Source: Marinobacter fuscus (lineage in GTDB: Bacteria; Pseudomonadota; Gammaproteobacteria; Pseudomonadales; Oleiphilaceae). From it: DNA of 64,000 bases. This document shows positions 31,563-40,925 of the stretch, piece by piece. Every line of letters begins with the position of its first letter. Position 1 is the first letter of the stretch. Under the pieces are notes generated by a model that saw nothing but the letters and a program-made list of their open reading frames with translations, was not told the DNA's origin and did no database searches. The stretch lies in NCBI RefSeq assembly GCF_003007675.1, contig NZ_PXNP01000097.1, positions 155,534 to 219,533 on the forward strand. Direction: 5' to 3'. Both the position numbers and the translations under genes were made by a program.

Positions 31563-32260
31563 AACGGCCACCATTCGCTGTTAAAGAAGCGCGCAAGCCA
31601 GCCCATCTGATTGGCCTGATCAAAATCACCGGTGCCACCGTAGGCGAACCGGGCATCCGCTACACGGTTAGATGCCACGGTATTGTCCGGCTGGATATCC
31701 TGAGGTCGAACCAGCCCTGTCATGCGGATGTATTCATCGCCATTGGTCAGGGACAGCCATTTTTCGCCGCGAACTCTTAGCACACCGTTAGGAAGCACCT
31801 CGGTGACGGTCACGGTAATGCTGCCAGCCAGGCTGTTGCTCTGGTCTGCTTCAGCGGAGCCTTTGAAGTCCCGCTCGAAATTGGCAGAGGCACTCAGGCC
31901 AATGTTGTTCTTGCCAAAGATGTTGGGCTCCGGAATGCTCAACTCCTGATCTTTGGTAATGGAGGTTTCAGCGTTCTTACTGGCGCGGGTGCTTTCCTGC
32001 AATTGCACGGTAAGCACATCGCCTACGTTCAGTGCTTTGGTATCGCCGAAAAGGTTGTAATTGCGGGAAACCTGAAAAATGGCACCGGAATCCGGATCCC
32101 GCTGAATCATGGCCTGGGCTCGCACAGGTGCATAGGCCGGATCATCCGGAATCGCCCGGGGCCGATTCATGGCCGTGCATCCCTGCAGCAGAATCAGCAC
32201 AGCCAGGATTGCCAGAGTGGCCGCCCGTTCAATGTCATATCTGCGTTGAATGCGTGTCAT
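31559..32260 (-). CDS. flgH: Flagellar L-ring lipoprotein FlgH
   Basis: From the ATG at 32260 it has 233 residues. The lipoprotein signal ends in lipobox LLQGC. The family core shows [20 protein letters not shown], then [20 protein letters not shown] and [20 protein letters not shown]. It forms the outer-membrane L ring around the rod. It overlaps flgI by four bases at its 3' end. Confidence 0.96.
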   Translation of the reverse strand: MTRIQRRYDIERAATLAILAVLILLQGCTAMNRPRAIPDDPAYAPVRAQAMIQRDPDSGAIFQVSRNYNLFGDTKALNVGDVLTVQLQESTRASKNAETSITKDQELSIPEPNIFGKNNIGLSASANFERDFKGSAEADQSNSLAGSITVTVTEVLPNGVLRVRGEKWLSLTNGDEYIRMTGLVRPQDIQPDNTVASNRVADARFAYGGTGDFDQANQMGWLARFFNSEWWPL

Positions 32261-32264
32261 GGCA

Positions 32265-33053
32265 TTAACCAATGTTGTTAGTGATAAACTGCAGCATCTG
32301 ATCGGTGGTCGAAACCACCTTGGAGTTCATTTCATAGGCCCTCTGGGTGGTGATCATATTGACCAGCTCTTCCACCACTTCCACGTTTGAGGACTCAACA
32401 CTGCCCTGCTCAATCGAGCCCAGGCCAGCCAGCCCGGGCTCACCCTCAGCTGGATCGCCACTGGCGTTGGTTTGCTTGAACAGGTTATTGCCAATAGCCT
32501 GCAGCCCCTGCGGGTTAATAAAGTCCACCAGGGTGATCTGGCCCAGGTTAATAGGCGCCGCCTGATCGTCGGTAATCGCGGTAACCGTGCCGTCCTTACC
32601 GATACTCACATTGGTGGCATTTTCGGGTACGTTGATATTTGGCTGCAGCGCGAAGCCATCCGGTGTAACAACATCCCCGTCGGCGTTCAGCTGGAACTGG
32701 CCGTCACGGGTATAGGCAACCTGGCCATCCGGCAATGCCACCTGGAAGAACCCGCGGCCGTTGACGGCCATATCCAGCGGCTGCTCGGTAATCTGCAGGT
32801 TACCCTGGCTGAACTGCTTGGCAGTGCCCACAATCCGCACACCAGTTCCAAGCTGAAGCCCTGAAGGCAGCTGGGTATTTTCCGTGCTCTGCCCGCCCGG
32901 CTGCCGATTGATCTGGTAAAGCAAGTCCTGAAACACAGCACGGTCGCGCTTGAAACCGGTGGTATTCACGTTGGCCAGGTTATTAGAAATCGTGGACATG
33001 TTGGTGTCCTGAGCGCTTAACCCGGTTTTACTTACCCATAGTGCTGGATGCAT
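32265..33053 (-). CDS. flgG: Flagellar distal rod protein FlgG
   Basis: This 262-residue protein has the rod/hook N-terminal motif MSTISNNLANVNTTGFKRDR. It ends with the FlgG motif SNVEVVEELVNMITTQRAYE. It matches the 260-residue FlgG family throughout and builds the distal rod. Confidence 0.97.
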   Translation of the reverse strand: MHPALWVSKTGLSAQDTNMSTISNNLANVNTTGFKRDRAVFQDLLYQINRQPGGQSTENTQLPSGLQLGTGVRIVGTAKQFSQGNLQITEQPLDMAVNGRGFFQVALPDGQVAYTRDGQFQLNADGDVVTPDGFALQPNINVPENATNVSIGKDGTVTAITDDQAAPINLGQITLVDFINPQGLQAIGNNLFKQTNASGDPAEGEPGLAGLGSIEQGSVESSNVEVVEELVNMITTQRAYEMNSKVVSTTDQMLQFITNNIG

Positions 33054-33073
33054 AACATCGCTCCTTAGCTACT

Positions 33074-33113
33074 GTTCGGCAATGCGGCGAGTTTTTGCCG
33101 CCCAACGCCGAAC
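33074..33113. other. Nested hairpin in the flgF-flgG gap
   Basis: The outer stem GTTCGGC (33074-33080) / GCCGAAC (33107-33113) encloses an inner stem GCGGC (33084-33088) / GCCGC (33097-33101). It fills the 81-base gap between flgF and flgG, the widest gap inside the flg cluster. No T-run follows on the minus strand, so an mRNA-processing or stability element is more likely than a terminator. Confidence 0.4.
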
Positions 33114-33134
33114 AACGGCGTTTAATCATTACTG

Positions 33135-33887
33135 TCAGAGGTTCTGCAACAGCCGTGCCGTCGCCTGGGAGTTCTCATTGGCGGTCGACATCACCTTTAC
33201 CTGCATCTCGTACTGTCGCGACAACTGCAGATTCGCAATCATCTCTTCCACCGCATTTACGTTCGAGCTTTCGAGAAAACCGGTAGCCACTCGCATAGCC
33301 GCATCCGGCGGCTCAGGCCCGTCAAGCGCCTGATCAGGTTTGCGCCGGATAAACCCATCCAAGCCCTTCTCCAGGGCCTCTTGCGGCGGGTTAACCAGTT
33401 TCAGCCGATCTACCTCCACCAACTGATCGGGCGGCCCGCCAATCGGAACAATCGACAGAGTGCCGTCGACACCCACTTGAAGGTTGTCGAACGGCGGAAG
33501 CGCAACCGGCCCACCGTTGCCAAGCACCAGTTCGCCACTGGCCAGGCGCACCAGGCCGTTCACATCCACCTGAAGGCTACCGCTGCGGGTGAATACTTCC
33601 TCGCCAAGATTGTTTTGAACCGCCAGCCAGCCGTTGCCATCCACGGCGACATCCAGCTTGCGGCCGGTATCCATCAGAGCTCCGGCAGACAGATCCGTGC
33701 CCGGGCGCTCGGTCATGGCGTAGGCGCGAGTAGGATGATGCTCGCCGAACACAGGCATGCTGCGGGCCTGAGCAAAATCTTTTTTGAAACCGGTGGTGTT
33801 TACGTTTGCCAGGTTATTGGCATGGGCACGCTGGCCTAGCATGTTCTGCTTTGCACCAGACATTCCAATATAGAGGGCTTTATCCAT
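33135..33887 (-). CDS. flgF: Flagellar proximal rod protein FlgF
   Basis: This 250-residue protein starts MDKALYIGMSGAKQNMLGQR, the usual FlgF start, with GGAG seven bases upstream of this ATG. An N-terminal ANNLANVNTTGFKKD and a C-terminal SSNVNAVEEMIANLQLSRQY identify the rod family. It forms part of the proximal rod with FlgB and FlgC. Confidence 0.96.
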   Translation of the reverse strand: MDKALYIGMSGAKQNMLGQRAHANNLANVNTTGFKKDFAQARSMPVFGEHHPTRAYAMTERPGTDLSAGALMDTGRKLDVAVDGNGWLAVQNNLGEEVFTRSGSLQVDVNGLVRLASGELVLGNGGPVALPPFDNLQVGVDGTLSIVPIGGPPDQLVEVDRLKLVNPPQEALEKGLDGFIRRKPDQALDGPEPPDAAMRVATGFLESSNVNAVEEMIANLQLSRQYEMQVKVMSTANENSQATARLLQNL

Positions 33888-33960
33888 GGGCAAACTCCTG
33901 CCGGAATTTTGACTGTTGTCAGTCTTCCTGCAGAAGTCATGCCATGTTCACTATAGCGGA

Positions 33961-35949
33961 TTAACGAAGGTTGATGATGGTCTGGGTAACTGCATCGGAG
34001 GTTTCAATGGTTTTGGCGTTTGCCTGATAGTTGCGTTGGGCAATAATCAGATTTACCAGTTCCGCCGACAAGTCGACATTGGATTCCTCGACCGAACTGG
34101 CCTCGATAGAACCCAAGGTGCCCGTCGCCGGAGAACCGATCACCGGTTGGCCAGACTCGAACGTTTCCACCCAGGTAGTGTCACCTACCGGCGAGAGCCC
34201 GCCGGTATTGTTAAAGGCAGCCAGGGCGACCTGCCCCAGTGACTTGGACTGGCCATTGGTATAACGGGCAAAGATTACCCCCTCGCCCGACACGTCCAGC
34301 CCGGACAATCGACCCGTGGTATAACCATTCTGCCGCTGGTCATTCACCCCGAACGACGCCCCGTACTGGGTAGTATCCGAGAGCGTCAGCACAAATGCGG
34401 AACTGGTCGGCGGCTCCGGAATCGGGCTGACAACAGATTGCGGGTCTGCCGGTGGGCCATCAGCACCATTAGGCTCGCCTGCAGGGTCTTTTGGCGTCCA
34501 GTCAGTAATGAGTATCTCGCCGTTTGCATCCCCGTTTATCGACTGCAGCGTGCCATCTTCAGTGAACCGCGCGGTGTAGGGCGAACTCGCCGTGCCACCC
34601 ACTAGCTCTCCGTCAATCTGCAGGTAGATAGACCACTCACTAACGCCAACACCATTACCCGGGGCGGGGTTTTTCACGAAAAACTGGGTAAGTTCGTGGG
34701 GGTTGCCCAGGCTATCGAAAATAGTGGTCGAGGTTGCATGGTTGTAAGTACGCTGATCGAGCGGATTAAAAGCATTGGTAATCGCCAGTTCACCGGCGGC
34801 ATACCCATCCGCTATAAGGCTGGTAACAGAGGGGTCAGTGGGGTCTGTCGTTAGAATGTCCTGTACGGTTCGATCCGTAGAAACACTGGCCTCACCTACC
34901 TTGTCATAAGGCGTGGTCGAGCCACCTGAACCATACTCCACCGTCAGATCAGAGCCCCGGTTATCAATTATCCTGATATCCTGCACCTGCTCACCCGTAC
35001 CATCGAGTATGGGGTTGCCACTGGCGTCCACCGCGCCGACTAAAGAGGCCGAGAGCGAGCTTGCACTCGATGAGTTGATCGCGCTTACCAGGCCTTCCTT
35101 GGTGGTTACACCCGATGTGGATATAGGGATATTCTGCCCGTCGATGGCAACCGAAAAACTGAAATCCGGTGCCAGCAGGTCCGTTTCCAAACCACTGAGG
35201 CCACCACCATCGCCCTCAAACCTGAACGAGGTTGTCGCCGATGCGGAAATACCGGGTATATCATTAAGTTGCCCCGCTATTTCCCGCGCAGTAATCGGCC
35301 TGGAAACACCGTCTTTGGTGATCTGATCCGGAATATCAACCTGCAATTTCGGGCGGCCGTCCGCATACTGCACAACAAAGCTGTCGCCGGTATTGGTGAT
35401 GATGTCTGTTGCAGAAATCGGCGCGAAACGATTCACCCTTGCTTCCAGTACAGACTCTCTTGAATCCAGGTTAAGATCCGACTTCAGGTTGGTTGTCCGA
35501 CGCGGAGCCAGATTGTCCGTCTCAACCTGCAGATCCCCCCGGATGCCCGACAGGTTACCATCATCATCGGCGGTGTAACCCTGCACCTTCATGTTCTGGT
35601 TATTGATAACAAAACCGTTCTTATCAATCGTAAACTGACCGGCACGTGAGTAGCGGACTTCGCCGCCATTGTTGAGGATAAAAAAGCCATCACCGCTGAT
35701 CGCCATATCCAGCCCGTTATCGGTAAAGCTGATATTGCCCTGGCCAAACGACTGGGCCACATCCTGCACCCGAACCCCGTCGCCGATCGGGTTGGTCCCG
35801 GCACTCAGAAATCCACTGGCGTACAAGTCGCCAAACTGTACCCGGCTGCTCTTGAAACCTACCGTGCTTGCGTTGGCAATGTTGTTGCCGGTTACTTCGA
35901 GATCGACCGATGCCGCCCGAAGGCCACTCAAACCTGTATTAAACGCCAT
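33961..35949 (-). CDS. flgE: Flagellar hook protein FlgE (long form)
   Basis: This 662-residue protein has a typical FlgE N-terminus (MAFNTGLSGLRAASVDLEVT, GNNIANASTVGFKSSRVQFG) and C-terminus (ASSVEESNVDLSAELVNLII). Salmonella FlgE has 403 residues; the extra roughly 260 residues lie in the middle, in surface-exposed hook domains, including a Gly/Ser/Asp-rich stretch. Such enlarged middles are known in other genera and may change hook stiffness or antigenicity (inference). Confidence 0.95.
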   Translation of the reverse strand: MAFNTGLSGLRAASVDLEVTGNNIANASTVGFKSSRVQFGDLYASGFLSAGTNPIGDGVRVQDVAQSFGQGNISFTDNGLDMAISGDGFFILNNGGEVRYSRAGQFTIDKNGFVINNQNMKVQGYTADDDGNLSGIRGDLQVETDNLAPRRTTNLKSDLNLDSRESVLEARVNRFAPISATDIITNTGDSFVVQYADGRPKLQVDIPDQITKDGVSRPITAREIAGQLNDIPGISASATTSFRFEGDGGGLSGLETDLLAPDFSFSVAIDGQNIPISTSGVTTKEGLVSAINSSSASSLSASLVGAVDASGNPILDGTGEQVQDIRIIDNRGSDLTVEYGSGGSTTPYDKVGEASVSTDRTVQDILTTDPTDPSVTSLIADGYAAGELAITNAFNPLDQRTYNHATSTTIFDSLGNPHELTQFFVKNPAPGNGVGVSEWSIYLQIDGELVGGTASSPYTARFTEDGTLQSINGDANGEILITDWTPKDPAGEPNGADGPPADPQSVVSPIPEPPTSSAFVLTLSDTTQYGASFGVNDQRQNGYTTGRLSGLDVSGEGVIFARYTNGQSKSLGQVALAAFNNTGGLSPVGDTTWVETFESGQPVIGSPATGTLGSIEASSVEESNVDLSAELVNLIIAQRNYQANAKTIETSDAVTQTIINLR

Positions 35950-35977
35950 GACTCATACCTCCTGGTCTGACACCGGA

Positions 35978-36655
35978 TCAGTTAACCTGTTGAACTTCAG
36001 ACAGCGGAATGGAGCCCATACCCGCCAAATTCAATGTAATGGAGCCGTTCTTACCGAGCGATACGCTATCAACATTGGCGCTCACCATGGTTGGCAGCTG
36101 CTCCATCCCGCTGGGGTAAGAACCGTTGGCAACAATGGTGTAGGGCCCGGGTGGCAAATTATTGCCGTTGCCGTCCTGACCATCCCACTGGAACGACACC
36201 ACACCGGCCTGGCTATTACCCATGTCGATCTGCCGCACCAACTCGCCACTCTGATTCATTACCGACAGGCTAAGGCCACCGGTTGATGCGGGCACCTGAA
36301 TCGTGCCCGTCACCTCACCCTCCGCCCCCAGAATACCCACCTGAGACGGCGCCAGCACCGACTTGCCCACCATCGCAGAGGCCTGCAAGGCCTGGCTGGA
36401 GCGGAACTGCCCCACAACGTCGTCTACCCGCCCGGACAGGTTTTGCATTTCTTCAAGAGAACTGAACTGGGCCAACTGGGCGATAAAGTCGCCGTTATCT
36501 TGTGGCTCCAGCGGGTTCTGGTTCTTCAGCTGGGCGAGCATCAACTCCATAAAGGCGTCTTTACCCAGTTCATTGCTCTTGCCGGCGCGGTCGTCCGACT
36601 GGGCCCGGTACTGGCTCAGGACATCAGAGGCGGCTGCGGAATTCACTGCACTCAT
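35978..36655 (-). CDS. flgD: Flagellar hook-capping scaffold FlgD
   Basis: This 225-residue protein has the conserved N-terminal KDAFMELMLAQLKNQNPLEP and DFIAQLAQFSSLEEMQNL. The C-terminal FlgI-D-like/Tudor region has VVSFQWDGQDGNGNNLPPG. It caps the growing hook and is needed for polymerisation of FlgE, encoded next. Confidence 0.96.
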   Translation of the reverse strand: MSAVNSAAASDVLSQYRAQSDDRAGKSNELGKDAFMELMLAQLKNQNPLEPQDNGDFIAQLAQFSSLEEMQNLSGRVDDVVGQFRSSQALQASAMVGKSVLAPSQVGILGAEGEVTGTIQVPASTGGLSLSVMNQSGELVRQIDMGNSQAGVVSFQWDGQDGNGNNLPPGPYTIVANGSYPSGMEQLPTMVSANVDSVSLGKNGSITLNLAGMGSIPLSEVQQVN

Positions 36656-36674
36656 GGCTTACTCCCCCGTTCTC

Positions 36675-37124
36675 TTACTGCTGACCGAGCGTCAGGATTC
36701 GTTGCATCATGGACTTCGCGGTATTCATAACATCCACATTCATTTGGAAACTGCGGGAGGACGACATCATATCGGCCATTTCTTCCACCACATTCACGTT
36801 CGGGTAGTACACATACCCGTCTTCGTTGGCAGCGGGGTGATTCGGCTCGTAGCGCATCTGCAGCTCAGCATCGCTTTCCACAATACCCTCAACCCGGACT
36901 CCCGCCCCGGGCCCCTCCTCGGGCCGCACACCAAGCGCCTGCTGATCCGGATTCAGCAGGGCCTGCTGAATGGCTGCAAATACCGGCTTGCGGGCACGAT
37001 AGGTTGTCTCGGTGCTGGAACTGGCGGTCTCGGCGTTAGCAATGTTCGAGGCCGTTGTATTCAATCGCAATGACTGCGCGGTCATACCGGACCCGGCAAT
37101 ATCGAATATGTTACCCAGTGACAT
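36675..37124 (-). CDS. flgC: Flagellar proximal rod protein FlgC
   Basis: This 149-residue protein starts MSLGNIFDIAGSGM, with GGAG six bases before the ATG; a start five codons upstream is less likely. It has the family motif NTTASNIANAETASSS and a C-terminal YPNVNVVEEMADMMSSSRSF. Confidence 0.96.
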   Translation of the reverse strand: MSLGNIFDIAGSGMTAQSLRLNTTASNIANAETASSSTETTYRARKPVFAAIQQALLNPDQQALGVRPEEGPGAGVRVEGIVESDAELQMRYEPNHPAANEDGYVYYPNVNVVEEMADMMSSSRSFQMNVDVMNTAKSMMQRILTLGQQ

Positions 37125-37157
37125 GACTGTCTCCTTCAACCTGGTAAGGACCGCGGC

Positions 37158-37556
37158 TCATTCGCCCTTCAGCGCTTTGGTCAGTCCGGAAAATTTGCTG
37201 CTTAGAAACTGGAAACTTGCCTGGTAATCCATGGCATTACGCATGAAACGGCTTTGCTCGGCCTGGGCGTCTACCGTATTGCCATCAATCGATGGCTGAT
37301 GGGGTGTGCGATACAGCAACTCGCCATCGGCACCAGGAGTTGACGTGTCCATGTGGCCAGCATGGGTTTTCGCCATGCCCAGGCCGGTCATTGAATCCTG
37401 GGCATTCTGCAGCATGGCCCGGAAATCCAGGTCACGGGCCTTGTAGCCCGGGGTATCAGCATTGGCGAGGTTATTCGCCAACACTTCGGCCCGTTTCACA
37501 CGAGTTTGCAGCGCCTGCTCGTGAATACCCAATGCACTGTCAAACGAAATAGCCAT
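37158..37556 (-). CDS. flgB: Flagellar proximal rod protein FlgB
   Basis: This 132-residue protein starts MAISFDSALGIHEQALQTRV and contains EVLANNLANADTPGYKARDL. It is the first gene of the flgB-flgL cluster. A sigma-54 promoter lies 75 bases upstream, so the cluster is probably a RpoN-dependent middle-class flagellar operon. The chemotaxis and flgA/flgM genes that often lie next to flgB in Pseudomonas are not adjacent here. Confidence 0.96.
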   Translation of the reverse strand: MAISFDSALGIHEQALQTRVKRAEVLANNLANADTPGYKARDLDFRAMLQNAQDSMTGLGMAKTHAGHMDTSTPGADGELLYRTPHQPSIDGNTVDAQAEQSRFMRNAMDYQASFQFLSSKFSGLTKALKGE

Positions 37557-37627
37557 GACTGCCTCCAGATTTCTGTACCGGCAGTCTGTGTTTAGCCTGC
37601 TTGCCGGTTTTGCGTTCTGAGAGACTT

Positions 37628-37645
37628 AAAGCAAGGGAAGTGCCA
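37628..37645 (-). promoter_or_regulatory. Sigma-54 (RpoN) promoter of the flg operon
   Basis: On the minus strand TGGCACTTCCCTTGCTTT matches the consensus TGGCACG-N4-TTGCT at all but one position. The GG at 37644-37643 and the GC at 37632-37631 are separated by exactly ten bases. The predicted start is about 60 bases before flgB. Confidence 0.85.
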
Positions 37646-37653
37646 AAAAAAGA

Positions 37654-37677
37654 AAAGCCCGCTACAGTGCGGGCTTG
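37654..37677 (-). terminator. Terminator between the nitroreductase gene and the flg promoter
   Basis: On the minus strand AAGCCCGC-ACTGTA-GCGGGCTT (the left arm read from 37677) is followed by TTCTTTTTTT. The hairpin ends transcription from the upstream nitroreductase gene just before the sigma-54 promoter of flgB. Confidence 0.85.
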
Positions 37678-37776
37678 GGAGGCATTAGAACAGAATTTAA
37701 CCGGCAATTTCAGGGCCTGTTCAGCGAAGGCGGCAAGCTGTTTCCCCACACGCCAACCACCCCCAGGGTGGCACCT

Positions 37777-38358
37777 TCAATCGCCAAAGGGCTCAACATG
37801 TCCGGGTGCAACCCAGCGCTGTACGAATTCTGGCGTTGTCAGGCGCGGCACCTCGGGTTTGGCGCGCTCTACGGTTCCGGTGTACAGAAAGCCTGTCACC
37901 ATCTCTTCTTCCGACAATCCCAGCGCTTCCTGAACCACCGGCTCATAGGCCATCGGGCCGGTTCGCCACATGGCACCAAACCCCGCGTCGTTCAGCGCAA
38001 GAGACATCAACATCATGCCGCTGGCCGCCGACATAACCTGCTCTATCTCAGGCACTTTTGGGTGATGTTTCGGCGATGCAACGCCAACAATCACCATAGG
38101 CGCACGCCTGGGCGCATTCCGGGCCTTTTCCCTGTCCTGGTCGCTGACATCGGATGAGCAGCAGGCAGCAAACAGTTCGCCCAGTGTATCCAGACCCTCA
38201 CCCTCTACAACCAGGTAACGCCAGGGCCTCAGCAAAGCGTGATCCGGAGCCCTGGCTGCGGCCTGGAACGCCAATTCCAGATCTGATGCAGCAGGTGCCG
38301 GTGACACCAAACGGGTTTCTGATGACCGATCAAGAAGAAAACGGGTAATTGAACTCAT
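37777..38358 (-). CDS. YdjA-like NAD(P)H nitroreductase
   Basis: This 193-residue FMN-dependent nitroreductase-fold protein has AARAPDHALLRPWRYLVVEG (FMN-binding SR.PDH..L.PWR pattern), MVIVGVASPKHHPKVPEIEQ and EEMVTGFLYTGT. These features and its small size fit the YdjA subgroup. The physiological substrate is unknown. It is monocistronic, with its own terminator before the flg operon. Confidence 0.85.
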   Translation of the reverse strand: MSSITRFLLDRSSETRLVSPAPAASDLELAFQAAARAPDHALLRPWRYLVVEGEGLDTLGELFAACCSSDVSDQDREKARNAPRRAPMVIVGVASPKHHPKVPEIEQVMSAASGMMLMSLALNDAGFGAMWRTGPMAYEPVVQEALGLSEEEMVTGFLYTGTVERAKPEVPRLTTPEFVQRWVAPGHVEPFGD

Positions 38359-38642
38359 AGCCTCTCGTTCTCAATTAGCGGAAGTAAAGCGCACCCCGGA
38401 GGGGCCACACCACCCAATTGTGGGTTTCGGTTAATACTGATAACCTTTAGTCGTAGAGCAAACCTGCAAATACAATTGGTTGGGCCTACACCATGAGCGA
38501 CAGGCCGGTATTTGGCAACCCCGGGCAAATCGTTATGCGGTTGGCTGGCCGCGATGCACGGTGGCGCGTCGCTCCATTAAGCCCGCCTGAATGATGGCTG
38601 TTTTTTTCACCACCTGTTCATCGGTAAGGATCCGGTTACGAA

Positions 38643-40079
38643 ATGATGCGGGCACCGGCGGAAGTACGTAACGCGACCATTAACACTAACTCCGGCAACA
38701 GCCAGGTATACGACCACACCACCGGCATCCCCCCTATGCCGGACTACAACGGTCGGGTACTGGCCTACACGGCAACGGCGGCAATCGTCGCATCCGGGGT
38801 ATTGCAGGGCGTGTTTCAGGACTGGCTGCTCTGGGCGGCGGCCTGTGCCCTTCTTTGGCCCCACATTGCCCACGTAATCAGTCGTCGGACATTCCTGCAT
38901 CGTGTTGCCCGGATTCGCCAGAAAATGCTGTTCTTCGATTGCCTGATCGGCGGCACCTTTATGGGGTTGATTGGCCTGGTAGCGATTCCTTCGGTTTCTG
39001 TTGCTGTAATGCTGATGTTCAGCTGCCTGATTGTGGGCGGCGTGAGGCAATGGTTGCTCGGCAGTACACTGATGCTGGCCACGCTCGCCGCAACGGTTGC
39101 GCTGTTTGGCACGGCCTCCAGCCTGGAAGTACCTACCATTACCGCCATTGTCTCGTTGCTGGCAACCGGCACCTACATTTGCGTGAGCGCCTTTTACTCG
39201 CATCAGCAGGCGCGCGCCCTGCTACTGGCTAAAACCCAGATCCAGAACCAGCGGGAACAATCCATCGCACTGTCGCACAAGCTATCAAAATATCTTTCGC
39301 CCCAGGTATGGCAGTCTATTTTCACCGGTGAGCGGGACGTACGGCTGGAAACACAGCGCAAAAAGCTTGCGGTATTCTTCTCAGACATCATCGGCTTTAC
39401 CGATCTGTCTGAAGAAATGGAGCCAGAGGCCCTGACCGAACTGCTGAACCACTACTTCAATGAAATGTCCGAAGTGGCATTGAAGTACGGCGGGACCATC
39501 GACAAGTTCGTGGGCGATTCAATCATGGTTTTTTTTGGTGACCCCACAAGCCGTGGTCAAAGGGAAGATGCGTTCGCTTGTGTATCCATGGCCATCGATA
39601 TGCGCAAACACATGAAGATCATGCGCCAGAAATGGCGCAGCCAGGGGATCAAGACACCGCTGGAAATCCGCATGGGCATCAGCACCGGCTACACCACTGT
39701 GGGCAATTTCGGGGCGGAAAACCGGATGGATTACACCATCATCGGCAAAGAAGTAAACCTGGCCAGCCGACTGGAATCCCTGGCCGAGCCGGGCGAAATT
39801 CTAATTTCCTATGAAACCTTTTCGCTGATCAAAGACCGCATCATGTGCCGTGATAAAGGAGAAATTACGGTAAAGGGCTTTGCCAAACCGGTACCGATTT
39901 ATGAAGTGGTCGATTTCCGCCGGGACATGGGCCCCAACCGCAGCTTTCTGGAGCACGAACACTCCGGCTTCGCCATGTACCTGGATTCCGACAAGATCAG
40001 CGAGCGCGAACGCAAAGCCATTCTGCTGGCACTGGAAGACGCAGCTGATCGGCTGCGTCTCGAGGAAGACCTGCGCTAA
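38643..40079 (+). CDS. cyaB: MASE2-domain class III adenylate cyclase (CyaB-like)
   Basis: This 478-residue protein has an N-terminal MASE2 membrane domain (about residues 35-190; WPHIAHVISRRTFLHR, LFFDCLIGGTFMGLIGL) and a C-terminal class III cyclase domain. The cyclase keeps both metal aspartates (FFSDIIGFTDLSEEM and FVGDSIMVFFGDP), the adenine-specifying Lys and Asp (IDKFVGD, MDYTIIG) and the transition-state Asn and Arg (NLASRLE). It should be an active adenylate cyclase. Its layout and length match Pseudomonas aeruginosa CyaB, the main cAMP source for the Vfr regulon. It converges with queF nine bases away. Confidence 0.9.
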   Translation: MMRAPAEVRNATINTNSGNSQVYDHTTGIPPMPDYNGRVLAYTATAAIVASGVLQGVFQDWLLWAAACALLWPHIAHVISRRTFLHRVARIRQKMLFFDCLIGGTFMGLIGLVAIPSVSVAVMLMFSCLIVGGVRQWLLGSTLMLATLAATVALFGTASSLEVPTITAIVSLLATGTYICVSAFYSHQQARALLLAKTQIQNQREQSIALSHKLSKYLSPQVWQSIFTGERDVRLETQRKKLAVFFSDIIGFTDLSEEMEPEALTELLNHYFNEMSEVALKYGGTIDKFVGDSIMVFFGDPTSRGQREDAFACVSMAIDMRKHMKIMRQKWRSQGIKTPLEIRMGISTGYTTVGNFGAENRMDYTIIGKEVNLASRLESLAEPGEILISYETFSLIKDRIMCRDKGEITVKGFAKPVPIYEVVDFRRDMGPNRSFLEHEHSGFAMYLDSDKISERERKAILLALEDAADRLRLEEDLR

Positions 40080-40088
40080 GGCGAAACG

Positions 40089-40907
40089 TTACTGGCGTAC
40101 CAGCCTGGGCCCGGGGCCATCTTCAGCACTGGTGCTGCGCCAGGGGTTGATATCAAGACCGCCCCGGCGGGTGTATCGGGCACACACCATCAAAGACTCC
40201 GGCCTGCAACGGGCCATAATGTCGGTGAACACCGTCTCGACACAATGCTCGTGGAAATCCTGTTCCTGGCGGAAACTCACGATGTACCTCAGCAGACCGG
40301 CCCGGTCGATTTTCGGGCCGGTATAGCGAATAAACAGGGTGGCCCAGTCGGGCTGCCCGGTTACCGGGCAATTGCTTTTCAGAAGATGTGAACACAGGCT
40401 TTCAGATACCTGCTCTTCCCCCGCCACCAAAGACCCCGGCGCATAGCTGTAGATCACGTCATCCAAAGGCTCGTCGTCAATCAACTCGAAACCATCGGGC
40501 CGCCCGATCGCAGGCGCAGCCTCATCAACACTCAGCATCCGGACATCCACGGTCGCACCGCATGCGCTCGACAGGTCTCGGGCAATAACTCCAGCCACCT
40601 GATCCGGAGACGAAAAAACCAGCTGATTCAATGAGTTCAAATAAAGCTTCAAGGATTTACTTTCAATGATCGCTGGTGAGGCAGCAGGGAAACGGATTTC
40701 TGCCCACGCTACCGCTGGCACCCCACCTGCACGCAGCCAGGACAATTCCCAGGCCTGCCACATGTCTTCCCCAAACCACGGCCAGCGGCCATCGTCCAAA
40801 CCAATACGATGCCGGTTTTGATCCCGCGAGACGGGGAATAACAAAGATGGATCATACTGATCCGGGTATTCACTGGATTTGCCCAGCGGGGCGTTATCAA
40901 GAGCCAT
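40089..40907 (-). CDS. queF: 7-cyano-7-deazaguanine reductase QueF (long form)
   Basis: This 272-residue tunnel-fold enzyme is of the long, two-domain type. The substrate-binding ESKSLKLYLNSLNQ is present, as is the active-site Cys in LLKSNCPVTGQPDWATLF. It reduces preQ0 to preQ1 with NADPH, making the base that Tgt inserts. It is far from tgt-queA but in the same window. Confidence 0.96.
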   Translation of the reverse strand: MALDNAPLGKSSEYPDQYDPSLLFPVSRDQNRHRIGLDDGRWPWFGEDMWQAWELSWLRAGGVPAVAWAEIRFPAASPAIIESKSLKLYLNSLNQLVFSSPDQVAGVIARDLSSACGATVDVRMLSVDEAAPAIGRPDGFELIDDEPLDDVIYSYAPGSLVAGEEQVSESLCSHLLKSNCPVTGQPDWATLFIRYTGPKIDRAGLLRYIVSFRQEQDFHEHCVETVFTDIMARCRPESLMVCARYTRRGGLDINPWRSTSAEDGPGPRLVRQ

Positions 40908-40925
40908 AGTTTTTCCGAAAAATGT

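Noticed and set aside
38492..38593. Short ORF starting MSDRPVFGNPGQIVMRLAG upstream of the cyclase
   Set aside because: About 33 codons with no clear ribosome site or family likeness; the 284-base gap otherwise shows only A/T-rich patches and small inverted repeats.
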